Below are positions 22,056 to 32,186 of a stretch of 64,000 nt of DNA, in pieces. The translations under genes and the position numbers were made by a program. The stretch is taken from contig JBBHKE010001578.1 in the NCBI GenBank assembly GCA_037447655.1, positions 147,727 through 211,726 of the forward strand, read 5' to 3'. How positions within the stretch are numbered: position 1 is the first letter of the stretch; every line of letters starts with the position of its first letter. The notes under the pieces are model-generated. The model searched no databases and was not told where the DNA came from. It saw nothing but the letters and a program-made list of their open reading frames with translations. This stretch comes from Zygnema cylindricum (taxonomy: Eukaryota; Streptophyta; Zygnematophyceae; Zygnematales; Zygnemataceae).

Positions 22056-24084
22056 CTGGAGAGGGAGAGGGAAGGAGAGGGAGAGGGTGAGGGAGAGAGA
22101 GTAAGAAGTAAGAAGAGCATTGGGTAAAAGCTTAAGAAATAAAAAATTGAAGGAAGAGTCAAAATCCTAGAGCAATATTTTTTTTACGATAGAGCCAAAT
22201 AAACCAGAAAAAACAATTAACTAAGAAAAGAAATTTTAAAATACAGACAAAATTCGAAAAGCTGAACAAAAATCAAGCATTCTATTATAGGAGAAAGGTT
22301 TAAGGAAAGTGAGTTTGGGCAAAAAAAAAAAAACAAATGTAAAGGGTTCAGAGAATTTTCCAACTTGAGGAATAAGGACAAAGAACAAAACTGTCCCATA
22401 TCCAAAATTCCTTTGGAAAAATTGAACATAAATACTTTACAAAAAAAAAAAGGGTACTTGATGACCTCCATTGACAATCGCGTAAGAGAACAAACCACAA
22501 GTGATCAATGATAAATTTGCGATCTACTTTATCTTATGACATAAACTTATAGTTTAATTAAAAAGTAGTAAAAAAAGGAAGTTTGAATTCAAAAACAAAA
22601 AATACTAATTTTTGAACCACATAATGTAATATTTCTTATGAATTTTTATATAAATAGAAGCGACAAAAGCCAGTTTAACTACAGAAACAAAAAAAAGCAC
22701 TTAAGTTTTGAGCCACATATAACCAGCAAATTTAAAACATGTTTAAAACAAGTTCAAAACGAGAAAAACCGTGACATTTTGGAGATACGAGAACAGCGTA
22801 TTTCAAGTAGAGATTTCAACAAACAACCAAAATATTATTTTTTATAGAGTTTTTCAGGGTTTTTAGGGGAGGTCATTTAATCATACCTCTATTTGATTAT
22901 GAGAAAAGGGGCAAAGGCCCTGCTCTTCATAAGATTTTGTATATTTTGAGCCCAAGGCGTCTACAAACAACCTGAATTCTCAAAAAAAATGGTACCAAAT
23001 GGGTAAGATAGATGAATGGATGCGAGACAAAAAGTTATCATTTCCCACCGCCAATAGTGTAAAAAGAATCAGTTTTTATTCAGTTTTCTTTGAATTCGAG
23101 ACAATCCAAACCGACCATCTTGGGACCCTCAATTTACCCGTCACACAATTGGTTTGTCCACCAATCCAATCCATTCCCTCCGATGGCCTCACAGTAAATC
23201 ATACACAGCACAAAAAACAATCATAATTAATATTATATTATAATCATAATACGGATTTTTGCGGAAATGGTGAATTTCAAACACTGGTTTCGCCAACATA
23301 GAAATTTTCCGTTTTTAGGCATGCGGAAGTTGGAAAAAAAAAATGGGTATTCCAATTTTCAAATATTCCCACTGCCAATAGAATTGTGAGATGACGAGGC
23401 ATTGCAAAATCGTTTCAAGAATAGACTTTGAACCAAACAAATATGGATAAAAAATAGTATTGTATACAGTAATTTAGGCAGTTAAAATGCGCAGACGTCA
23501 CAACAAATGTAGTGAAGGCCTCTCACTACCATGTGGGGTTTTGTTTCCAATTCTTTATAATTCTTCCACGAGGTGACTGATTCTTTAGGAAGATGGCAGA
23601 AAGTGAGAAAAAAAAACTCCTATTTTTCAGCTAAAAATAATAAATGCCCGTTTAGCCCGATTTCCTTTTCCCTCCATTTAGGTGTTTGCGACTTGCAACA
23701 AACAACACACTTAAAATCCTGTATCCTATTCTTCATAATTCATACATCAACAAATTCTGTTAAACAAACATCAAATAATTCTTGAATCTGACATAAACAT
23801 TCACATATCGTCGATGAAATAAACATTGAAAGCCAAGAATATTGACTGATATGTCATATATGATTTCCCTCCATGAAAAAACAATGGTGGATACCAGCTG
23901 TGACAAAGATCACAGACTCGGCGAAAGGAAAATGTGAAGAATAAATACTTTGTAAACATCGACTTCAAATCGTAAAAGAGAGAGGTCTTTTGAGTACACC
24001 TAGCAGATGTAAATGGTTCAAAACGAACACCTTATAAACATAAATGCCTTAGAAATGAGTTCCTTCCAAATGTGATTTTTTTTT
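22056..24084. other. Intron of the glycosyltransferase gene (minus strand)
   Basis: AT-rich sequence separating the last exon from the exon fragments at 24085-24412. 22058-22110 is purine-rich on the plus strand, so it is a long polypyrimidine tract just before the 3' splice site in the gene's own direction. Short ORFs here match nothing. A small exon joining the two known parts may be hidden here. Confidence 0.55.
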
Positions 24085-24330
24085 TAATAAGTACCTTGCA
24101 AAAGTGATAAGCTCCACAAAAGAGCCAGTAGGGAAAACCCAACAAAATAACTACCTTCGAATGTGAATTGTTTGGAAATAAGTACCTTGCAAAACTACAA
24201 ACGAGGCAGTGGGGCGGGCCCAACAAAACGAGTGTGTGAATTTTTTTAAAAAGAGTACCTTGCAAAAGTAATAAACTCCACAAAAGAGGCAGTTGGGAGA
24301 ACCCAACAAGTTCATGGCTGCCCAAGTTCC
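24085..24330 (-). repeat. Tandem copies of a glycosyltransferase exon end with splice donor
   Basis: On the minus strand a block encoding a form of WVLPTASFVEFITFAR and ending in GCAAG|GTACT occurs at about 24310-24250. A shortened form lies at about 24232-24180, and a third at about 24148-24085 (reads WVFPTGSFVELITFARY). The TTGGGTTCTCCCAACTGCC-type word and the TTTTGCAAGGTACT donor mark each unit. Only the first copy is joined to the rest of the exon. The extra copies lie downstream in the intron. Confidence 0.8.
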
Positions 24331-24412
24331 TCCATCTAAAGGCATTGGGGGCAATTTTTTCCAACTTCTCGGTAATCCGTAAACTCCTCGAAAAGCAACC
24401 AGGAAAGCTTCC
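24259..24412 (-). CDS. Internal exon of the plant UDP-glycosyltransferase gene, one frameshift
   Basis: The exon follows a TTTTTTCAG acceptor (24413-24415). It is phase-compatible with the exon at 24768-25005: AG at that donor plus G here completes an Arg codon. It reads EAFLVAFRGVYGLP, KKLPPMPLDGGTWAAMN and then, one base out of frame, WVLPTASFVEFITFAR, ending at GCAAG|GTACTC. The motif pair PPMP.DG.TW followed by SW.LPT.SF.EFV.F.R is typical of this family. The frame break lies at about 24309-24316 (AACTTGTTGGGT), where one extra T fits. Confidence 0.78.
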
Positions 24413-24767
24413 CTGAAAAAATCATAAACTACAAAATCAAATCTTAAATAAAAAGTTCAAATCATAACCTATGTAACAACACCAAACCAAATCCTATATC
24501 AAAACATCCCAACTTCAAGGAGCAAAAAAGCACGACTGATAAGAGCAAAAAGAAACAAATGACTTTGTCAGTCGTATTGGGCACACGTAAACTCGCAATG
24601 CAAACAATCCAAGAAACAACACTGCTTTTATACCACCGGTGATGTTTTAGAACAGGAAAACTGCTGAAAATATGCTGTAAAAACGCTGTAAAAGGGTAAA
24701 TAAGGGGTTTGAATCCATGGCTTCAAGTCTTGCAAACAAATATTATTCTCAAATAGAAATTTTTCAC

Positions 24768-25005
24768 CTGCATTTCCCGGCATTTAGAGCATCACAAGTG
24801 GCCCAAAAATCCTCTCTCACTGTTTCCTTTCTCTCATTTATAGTGCTCTCTTCTTCACTGAATCCCCACATGCTCCCACGTGGCAGGTCACGGTAGGTTG
24901 TCCCGGGCAAATCTTTTGAGGGAGCCCAAAAAAAAGGGAATCTCCATACTGTCCTTTGTCTGTTTCTAACCAAAGAATTCTCTCAGCCTCCTCTGATAGC
25001 ATCAC
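24768..25005 (-). CDS. Internal exon of the plant UDP-glycosyltransferase gene, homopolymer frameshift
   Basis: The exon starts after the acceptor TTTGGCAG (25006-25008) and ends at TGCAG|GTGAAA (donor 24766-24767). It encodes VMLSEEAERILWLETDKGQY, then FFWAPSKDLPGTTYRDLP, and ends REDFWATCDALNAGKCR. The last motif (FW..CD.LNAG.CR) and its position before the PPMP exon fit the At4g01210/At5g04480 family as I know it. The reading frame changes inside a run of eight T at about 24928-24935 on the minus strand. A different run length would restore it, so sequencing error and true mutation are both possible. Upstream exons, which should encode the N-terminal half, were not found up to 25.8 kb, where a copia element begins. 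Confidence 0.75.
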
Positions 25006-25008
25006 CTG

Positions 25009-25807
25009 CCAAACAAAGAGAAGGAGAGGCGAATTGCAAACATGGAGACAATTTTTACTGATGAAGTCATGGGACAAAATTTATGAGGCTTCATCTCGGA
25101 GACACTGGTATTTTTAAAGATTGTTTTGGTTTCCGAAGTTTTTCATCAAGCTTGATAATTGACGTTTTTTTTTCGATGTTGTTTTTGCCAAACTTTAAGT
25201 TGTTTTAAAGAATGATCTCAAATTATCAACATCCGACATTTCACGTTTGTGAATTGTTTGTGACGTTTGATTTTTGCAGTTCTTTTAATAATTTAATATT
25301 TGACGTTGTTGAAACTAGGATTTATGTTTTAAACTCATTGTTAAAGTTATTCCTTTGTTAGAATCTTCGGACTAGCCCTACCTTTGTTAATAACGCAAAA
25401 CGGTATTCCAGTTTGCGTTATCTAGCTAGTTAGAGCAGCCAGTTTTATGATCTTTCAGTTTCTATTCTAGTTTCAGTTTTATGCTTTAGTTATCTATTTT
25501 TGTTTTCTACTCCTGAGCTTCTTAGAAGCGTACACTGCAGCCACTGTAGTTTCTGACAGTTTCCGCCAGTAGATCTGATCCTTAGCTCTCACTGACACCT
25601 AAGGATCCCAACTCTGCCTTTTCGGCAAATGAGCCAAGTGACCCTTCGGAGTCACATAAGCTCCCTAGATCTTGGAAAGTCATACTTATGACTTTTTCTC
25701 TTCTACTTAAACGACAACTCTGTATTGTTTACTACAATCAAGGAATGCAATTTGTCTCTCTTAACTTTTGTCTTTTGTATTATTTTCATCCCACTTTGTC
25801 TGCTGCC
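25009..25807. other. Upstream flank of the copia element, possible 5' LTR or leader
   Basis: AT-rich, no gene recognised. TGTTAGAATC at about 25356 is a plausible LTR start by resemblance to copia LTRs. No matching second LTR occurs after 30022, and no tRNA-complementary primer-binding site was recognised before 25808. It would also be intron sequence of the minus-strand glycosyltransferase gene if that gene continues rightwards. Confidence 0.35.
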
Positions 25808-26560
25808 ATGTCATCAATTCCTATAGGTTATGTTCATACGCATCCAAACACTGTTGCAAAATTCAACAGCACTGACTTTTACGGATGGAAGTTTCAAATT
25901 GAGCACCTTTTGCGGCGGGAGAAACTTTGGACCATTATCAGCGGAAGTGAGCCCGAACCTTCGGATGCCGCCGCCAAACCTGCTTGGATCTTCGCAAGAG
26001 GAGGCGCTTTCTCGATTGGTTCTGGCTCTTGAGCATTCCCAACTTAACTTGGACTTATCCGTGACGCTAGCTCTGCTCATGACGCCTGGAAACTTCTGAC
26101 AAATGCCTACGAAAACCGATCTTGGTCCAACAAACTTCTCCTTCGCCGACAACTAATTTCATCCCAGAAACTTCCCTCCGAGAGTATGCAAGACTATATC
26201 CAGAATATCAAGTCTCTAGCGGGTCGTCTGAAAAGTATCGGTTCTACCGTCACCGATGAAGATATTATTACGGCGATCTTAGGAGGACTATCGTCCTCTT
26301 ATGCCGCCTTTATCTCTTCAATCGACAACTCTTCTGTCCCTATCACTATTCCATCTCTCACCACCAGTTTGGTGCATGAAGAGACAAAACAGAATCTGCC
26401 TCCGCCCCCTGGTGTCGCTCTGGCGGCCCATCATCCGTCCACCCGCCCACCCAAGATCTCCTCCTGTCGCTATTGCCGCGAACCTGACCACGTTATAGAC
26501 AATTGTCCTGCCCTCAAACGCAAGCAGGACCGACAAGGAAATCCTGGTCGTTCAGGTGGA
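25808..26560 (+). pseudogene. gag: copia gag with CCHC zinc knuckle, two frameshifts
   Basis: The ATG at 25808 opens a frame with KFNSTDFYGWKFQIEHLLRR, the usual copia gag start (K.dg.ny..W...me..L). The frame shifts by one near 25985 and returns near 26075, after which DAWKLLTNAYENRS and the gag core continue. The zinc knuckle CRYCREPDHVIDNC (CX2CX4HX4C) is at 26465-26506, followed by a basic Arg/Gly-rich stretch. Gag packages the element's RNA in the cytoplasm in active relatives; this copy could not make a full gag. Confidence 0.9.
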
Positions 26561-26849
26561 CGTGGACGTCAGGGTGGCCGCGGCCTTTATCATGGTCACG
26601 CCTCTACAGCTGAAGCGATTCCCCCAGTCGTCCCTGAACATTTCGCGCCGACAAATCCCTTCAATTATTTTCCTTCACCTGGATACGTCAATCCTCCTCT
26701 TGGCGAATATTCTCAACCGTCACCGATCGCCCAGCCGTACGGCAATAATCATTACAATTCCACTCCACCTGTCGCTGGACAATCACCAGCTGTCCCATAT
26801 GATTCACCACCACCTGACTACGGGTTCGCTCTCGTCACATCCGCAATGA

Positions 26850-27139
26850 TTGACCCTCTTATTCCGCACACCTCTTGGATTGTTGACTCCGGAGCGTCCT
26901 ACCATTTATCCTCACGCTCTGATTGGTACACGACTATATCGCCGCTTCATTCTCCCATGACGATTTTACTTGGCAACAATGCCGCCTTAACGGCAACCCA
27001 TATCGGCCAAATCTCCACTGTCGGCCCCATAATCCTTTCTCACGTCCTATTCGTTCCTGGACTGAAAAAGAATCTCTTCTCCGTTGGCGCCGCCCTTCAT
27101 CAAGGCGCCACTGCTGTTTTTTCCAATACTACTGTCTGA
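26850..27139 (+). pseudogene. copia aspartic protease domain, ended by a stop
   Basis: In frame with the gag part. WIVDSGASYHLS holds the DSG(A) active site (Asp codon 26885-26887). LFVPGLKKNLFSVG follows, the usual copia protease C-terminal signature. The frame ends in TGA at 27137-27139 but reopens in the same frame at once, so this is one nonsense change rather than the natural end. In active relatives the enzyme cuts the Gag-Pol polyprotein. Confidence 0.9.
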
Positions 27140-27142
27140 TTC

Positions 27143-27971
27143 TTGTCATCTACTCAAGCGCAAGTGGGTCTTGGAATCAAATCCGGATCTATCTACACAC
27201 TATCCCATTTCCAATCCCATGGATCTGCCAACCTTGCTATTTCCCCGCCACCTCAATCGTTCTCAGGATGGCACCTCCGATACGGCCATCTTTCCGCCTC
27301 CAGTCTGCAAGCTTTAAGCAAAGGCCTTGTCATCGGCCTAGATTCTTTTACGCACAAAAATCTACCTTTTTGCTCTGGATGCATCCAAGGCAAGTTAACG
27401 CGTCCATCCTTTCCATCTTCCACTTCTAAATCCAACGGCCCCCTCACCTTGGTCCACTCTGATCTCTGTGGTCCCATGTGGTCCCATGTCTGTACCAAGT
27501 CACACCGGCGCCCTATATTTTGTAACCTTCATTGATGACGCCACACGCTTCTGTCATCTTTTCCTTCTTCGGCGAAAATCTGACACGTTCCACAAATTTC
27601 AAGAATATAAAACCCTCGTTGAAAACTCCCTCGACTGTCGTATCAAATGTCTAAGAACCGACAATGGGGGGGAGTACTTCTCCACCGAATTTTCACGATT
27701 CCTTAGTAATCACGGAATCAATCACCAATCTACGGTTCCCCATACACCACAACAAAATGGTGTTTCTGAGAGATACAACCGAACGGTGGTCAACATGGGT
27801 AGGTCCATGTTACATTTTGCTGCCCTGCGAACAATTTTCTGGGCAGAATCTGTAACCACTGCAAATTACTTACGTAACCTTTCCCCAACCTCCGCTCTTC
27901 CCGGAAAAACCCCTCATAAAGCGTGGACAGGAAGAAAACCGGACGTCTCACACCTTCGTATATTCGGTTGA
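27143..27971 (+). pseudogene. copia integrase (GAG_pre-integrase plus DDE core), frameshifted
   Basis: WHLRYGHLSA and LPFCSGCIQGK give the HHCC zinc-binding GAG_pre-integrase domain. The catalytic core has Asp in LVHSDLCGP (27461), Asp in RTDNGGEY (27660) and Glu in QQNGVSERYNRT (27768). The frame is broken at 27469-27488, where TGGTCCCATG is present twice in tandem. A stop at 27969 replaces a residue in the LRIFG. motif. Further integrase C-terminal sequence (for example GFATESKAYRIWV) follows in another frame from about 28030. Confidence 0.92.
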
Positions 27972-28029
27972 ACCGCGTGGATAAAGAATCTTACTCCAAC
28001 CGACAAATGGGACAGCCGAGCCAAATCGG

Positions 28030-29303
28030 GCGGTCTTAGTTGGCTTTGCCACCGAATCCAAGGCATACCGAATCTGGGTCTCCAGTGAACGTCGAGTCGT
28101 CCTCAGCCGTGATGTCATTTTTAATGAAGAACCTCTCCTTCTCAAACTTCTCAATGCTTCACCTCCTTCTCTTTCCCCTTCCCCTCCTCCTCGTCCCCTT
28201 ACCCAGCTGGAATCTCCTTCATCACTCCTTTCTATCATATCTCCTGCCATTGCTCCTCTTTCAACCAATCATTCTTCACTCTCCCACCTTTCTCTGCTCC
28301 TCCCTCCTTCCACACTCATCAGATCCACCTCAGAACTCCTTTTACCATCCTCCCCTTCCCCACTCTCTCGGACTGTTTCCGATCCTTATTCCCTCTCCCC
28401 AGTCAATCCTAACGATCCACCATATGCTATTCCAAAAGAAAATTCTGTTCCGACTACTAATGCTCTATCCCAACCCCTTCGCAAAAGTGAAAGAATTCTC
28501 AACCAGCAGCTTCGTGGAGGCAACGGAACAGCAAACATTGCCACTCTCGACGTTCCTCAATCGTTTTCAGCCGCCATGAATGGACCGTATGCTGCCTCCT
28601 GGAAAGTGGCCACAGACGCGGAATTTGCATCCTTAAAAAAAAAATGGCACGTGGGAACTCACCGCTCTTCCAAAAGATCGTAAGGTCATCGGATCGAAGT
28701 GGGTTTTTCGCATCAAAACCAAAGCTAATGGATCCCTTGACCGCTTCAAGGCTCGCTTCGTCGCCAAAGGTTTTCTCCAAAAGGAGGGAGTTGACTTCAA
28801 CGAAACCTACGCTCCGGTAGCAAAGTTTACCTCCATTCGTATTCTCCTCTCCTGCTGCCCGTGACTGGCACGTCCATCACATGGATGTGCAAACCGCTTT
28901 TCTCTACGGCACATTAAGCGAGGAAATCTTCATCCGTCAACCGGAAGGATATGTCGCGCTTGGCACCGAACACCTCGTTTGCAGACTTCTTAAGTCTCTC
29001 TACGGCCTCAAACAAGCACCTCGCGTTTGGAATAAACACCTGGAGGCCATTCTTCTTAAGGAGGGCTTCAACAAGCTTGATGCAGATTTTGGTCTTTTCC
29101 TGCGAGGTAATGCCGAGTCTCTAGTCATCCTAGTTATCTATGTCGATGATCTCCTCCTTGCCAGTCCTTCTCTTTCCCTCATCAATCTAGTAAAAACCAT
29201 GCTTAACCTCTACTTCTCCATGACTGACTTAGGTGAAGTAAAATACTGTCTTGGTATTTTTGTCGGTAGAAATCGACCATCCAAAACCTTATTCCTATCC
29301 TAA
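28030..29303 (+). pseudogene. copia reverse transcriptase, frameshifts and one stop
   Basis: After a Ser/Pro-rich linker the RT domain starts near 28640 with [17 protein letters not shown] and continues [20 protein letters not shown]. It shifts frame near 28855, then reads MDVQTAFLYGTLSEEIFI, LKSLYGLKQAPRVWNK and YVDDLLLA (catalytic YVDD at 29139-29150). A TAA at 29301-29303 interrupts the thumb region and fits a single C-to-T change of CAA. All core RT motifs are otherwise visible. Confidence 0.93.
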
Positions 29304-29339
29304 GAAAAATATATCAATGAAATCCTCACCAGATTTTCC

Positions 29340-30022
29340 ATGTCAGATTGTAGCCCAATTTCCACTCCATTAGACCCCAATGTAAAGCTTATCAAAAACT
29401 CTGGTGGGCCTGTCCTCGGAGCCACCCATGAACTTTATCGTTCCATTGTTAGGAGTCTCATGTATGCTATGACAGGGACGCGTCCTGACAGAGCTGTAGC
29501 AGTTGGCCAGCTCAGTCAATTTGTGTCCAACCCTTCAGCAGATCACCTCCTTGCTGCCAAAAGAGTTCTTCGTTACCTCCAAGGAACAAAAAGCCTCAAG
29601 CTCACCTTCACTGGCTCCTCTTCGCCTGAGCTGGTTGGCTTTTGTGATGCAGACTGGGGGGAGATTTGGACTCCAGACGCTCCACTACCGGTGTGTGTTT
29701 TTCCCTTCATGGCGCCCTCATTTCCCGGTTTTCCAGGAAGCAACCAACCGTTGCTCTTTCCTCCACGGAATCCGAATATATGGCAGCCGCTCATGCCACC
29801 AAGGAAGCGATCTGGTTACACTTCCTCCTTTCCAGTCTTCAGTTTCCACAACCCTCCGCGACTGTAATATTCAGCGACTCCCAAGGTTCCCTTGCCCTTA
29901 TGGGCACTACCGGTGTGTGTTTTTCCCTTCATGGCGCCCTCATTTCCTGGTTTTCCAGGAAGCAACCAACCGTTGCTCTTTCCTCCACGGAATCCGAATA
30001 TATGTCAGCTGTTGGTTTTTGA
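29340..30022 (+). pseudogene. copia RNase H region with a duplicated 3' segment
   Basis: SRSTT-type copia sequence continues from RT (STPLDPNVKL, YRSIVRSLMYAMTGTRPD, LRYLQGT) into RNase H at VGFCDADWG. One G is missing from a G run at about 29655, which shifts the frame. The true frame then reads TGVCFSLHGALISRFSRKQ, LSSTESEYMAAAHATKEA and FSDSQGSLALM. A 101-bp block (29683-29783) recurs at 29905-30005, 222 bp away with about one mismatch, and then runs into unrelated DNA. The true C-terminus is lost. Confidence 0.92.
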
Positions 30023-30119
30023 AAAGTTAGAAGGAAGAAGAAGAGGAGGAATTTGAGATAGTCATAGCTTCTATTCTCAAACAGAAAAACGGAACTTCAT
30101 TTTAGAAATAAGAAAGAGA

Positions 30120-30310
30120 CAACGCAAAAGAGCTTTTCAGTTTCAGTTTTGGTTTCAGTTTCAGTTGCAGTTGCAGTGGCAATTTTAGTTTCGGTTTTAT
30201 TTGTCACTTCAAATTGAATTCTGATTCAGTTTCAGTTCTAGTGTCAGTTGCAGTTGCAGATTCAGTTCACTTGTACTTTCAGTTTCAGTTTCAGTTTCAG
30301 TTTAGATTCA
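30120..30310. repeat. TTTCAG-type simple repeat
   Basis: Repeated (TTTCAG)/(TTGCAG) hexamer-like units, for example GTTTCAGTTTCAGTTGCAG, with decay between blocks. It follows the broken 3' end of the copia element. Similar units appear at 25470-25490 and 59640-59910. Confidence 0.8.
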
Positions 30311-30899
30311 AGTTGCTGGAAAAACCAGTCCGCTGGCTACCTTAACCTCTTCCTGCTATTTTTTATACATGTTTAAGAGCACAGACAAATGCAGCTCTGT
30401 AACTATTTGTAAGATAAAACTAACAAACAAACAAAACAGCAAAATCCGCATTCTCCTATACTCTGGAAAAGTGGAAAACAACCGATTTCCATTACATTTT
30501 TGTATCTTCGCAGGCATTCTCCAATCTAATTCTAATATTACTTGCCACGTCTCCTGGCACTAATTTAGAATGAATGACGCTAATTTTTTCTTTACACTAA
30601 TAATTTTTATACGCTAATAACGATTCAAGGTGCACAGTAATTTCTGAGCAAAGAAAATCTATGCTATTGTTGTTGTTGGTCACCAGAATATGTGACGTGA
30701 CAGTCGGCTGATTCAGGAACTGTTCAAATTAGCTTGGCTGACAGCATAGATGTCATATTCGTACGGATTTGGACTTTTTCCCGATTACTACGTAGTATTC
30801 GCTTGTTTTGTACAATTCGAAAAATTCGTACGTCACATACTGTACGTATATTGTACGGACATTAAAAAAAAACGTTGTGTCATTTGCGCGCGCGTATTT
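30311..30899. other. Unassigned sequence including a MITE remnant
   Basis: No gene recognised. The only identifiable part is the 3' half of a CACCG-type MITE at 30540-30632. Confidence 0.5.
30540..30632. mobile_element. Truncated CACCG-type MITE (right half only)
   Basis: Nearly the same as 6385-6472: GCCACGT.TCCTGG.ACTAA, a segment with GAATGAATGACGCTA, and the end CGCTAATAACGATTCAAGGTG. No left terminal repeat precedes it, so the left half is missing. The flanking TA is CA here. Confidence 0.85.
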
Positions 30900-30904
30900 T
30901 TTTT

Positions 30905-31460
30905 CTATCCTCCACTCCGTCTTCAGAATGAAGCCGCCGTTGGAGACGCCGTAAATTTCGCCGCTCACCGCTTGTTCAGTTTTGCACTTTTGTTTCATTT
31001 TCGCGCGCATATTTTTATCTGATCGTCGAGCCGCGGAATTTATGGCGTCTCGCACGCGTATTTTTATCTGAGCGGCGAGCCGCGAAATTTATGGCGTCTC
31101 GCACGCGTATTTTTATCTGATCGGCGAGCCGCGAAATTTATGGCGTCTCGCACGCGTATTTTTATCTGCGGCGAGCCGCGAAATTTATGGCGTCTCGCAC
31201 GCGTATTTTTATCTGATCGGCGAGCCGCGAAATTTATGGCGTCTCGCACGCGTATTTTTATCTGAGCGGCGAGCCGCGAAATTTATGGCGTCTCGGACGC
31301 GCATTTTTATGTGAGCGGCGAGCCGCGGAATTTATGGCGTCTCCAACGGCGGCTTCCTTGAGCCGTTTTGCTTCATTTGCGAGCGCGTATTTTCATCTAT
31401 CCTCCACTCCGTCTTCAGAAAGAAGCAGCTGTTGGAAACGCCGTAAATTCCGGCGTTCGC
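30905..31460. repeat. 49-bp tandem repeat array with flanking direct repeats
   Basis: TATGGCGTCTCGCACGCG recurs at 31041, 31090, 31139, 31186, 31235 and 31284 with a variant at 31333, so the period is 49 bp with one 47-bp unit. Each unit contains CGGCGAGCCGCG, itself partly palindromic. The array is bracketed by two related blocks sharing CTATCCTCCACTCCGTCTTC (30916-30935 and 31397-31416), and GCCGTTGGAGACGCCGTAAA on the left is echoed on the right. The array could be an amplified internal part of one element. Confidence 0.9.
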
Positions 31461-32186
31461 CGATAGTTCGTTGCATTTATCAGTTTTTTTACGGTATTGA
31501 ATATTTAAATTTTTATTAGTACTTGTTAAAAAAGTACGAATTTTACCTACGAATTTTAAAAGTCTGAAATTGTTTTATGCGCACGGAACGTAGTATTCGT
31601 TAGTTTACTCCGTGCGTTTTATGCGCATAGAACATCTATGGCTGACAGGCTCAACCAAATGAATCGACTCAACAAGGCATTCCGTTTCCTTCTCTTTTAC
31701 ATGGAGTCGAATTAGTGAAAAAACGCCTACCTTTAAAAGTGTAGAATAGAGAGGCCAACATATACTGTTATTTCAATTGTTTCGACCAATGAAAATCTGC
31801 CACGTGAGGTAATCCTGAAGGGCATGTTAGGGCAGCGTTACATGCTCCGATCTAACTTGGTTAGATGTCGTCAAAACTGAAAATGTGGGTTGCCGTGACA
31901 CGCGGTTTTCACTTTTCAACCAGACGGAAACATATCGCCGTACGTTTAGGATTTAGACCATAGAGGTACCAAGTGTTTTAAACGCACGCATGAAACGTCG
32001 AAAAAATAATGATTTATGGGCACGGAACAAATGCAAAAAAAAAAAAAATGCGTTGACCGACTTTGACTTCATTACAAAGTACAAATACGAAAAAATCAAA
32101 GACATTTAATACAAAATGAATATAATACGACAACAGACAATCGAAACGAAACTACATTAGCGACGATCCTGCCTCGTCGCTACTAA
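31461..32186. other. Unassigned spacer
   Basis: AT-rich with no gene or terminal repeats I can support. A short inverted pair (TTTTATGCGCACGGA at about 31569, and TCCGTGCG with TTTTATGCGCA at about 31608) suggests another small decayed element. Confidence 0.4.

Larger units (their letters stand above)
25808..30022 (+). mobile_element. Degenerate Ty1/copia LTR retrotransposon, internal region
   Basis: The domain order gag, CCHC knuckle, protease, integrase, reverse transcriptase, RNase H is the Ty1/copia order (integrase before RT). At least five frameshifts and three in-frame stops (27137, 27969, 29301) break the polyprotein. The 3' end stops in a repeated RNase H fragment with no polypurine tract or 3' LTR recognised. 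Codon use is C/T-rich compared with the AT-rich surroundings. It is not a functional element. Confidence 0.95.

Noticed and set aside
25300-30350. LTRs of the copia element
   Set aside because: A TGTTAGA start exists at 25356, but no matching direct repeat was found on the other side and no primer-binding site or polypurine tract was recognisable.
31010-31345. CRISPR-like array
   Set aside because: Units are contiguous and identical throughout, with no unique spacers, in a eukaryotic genome.
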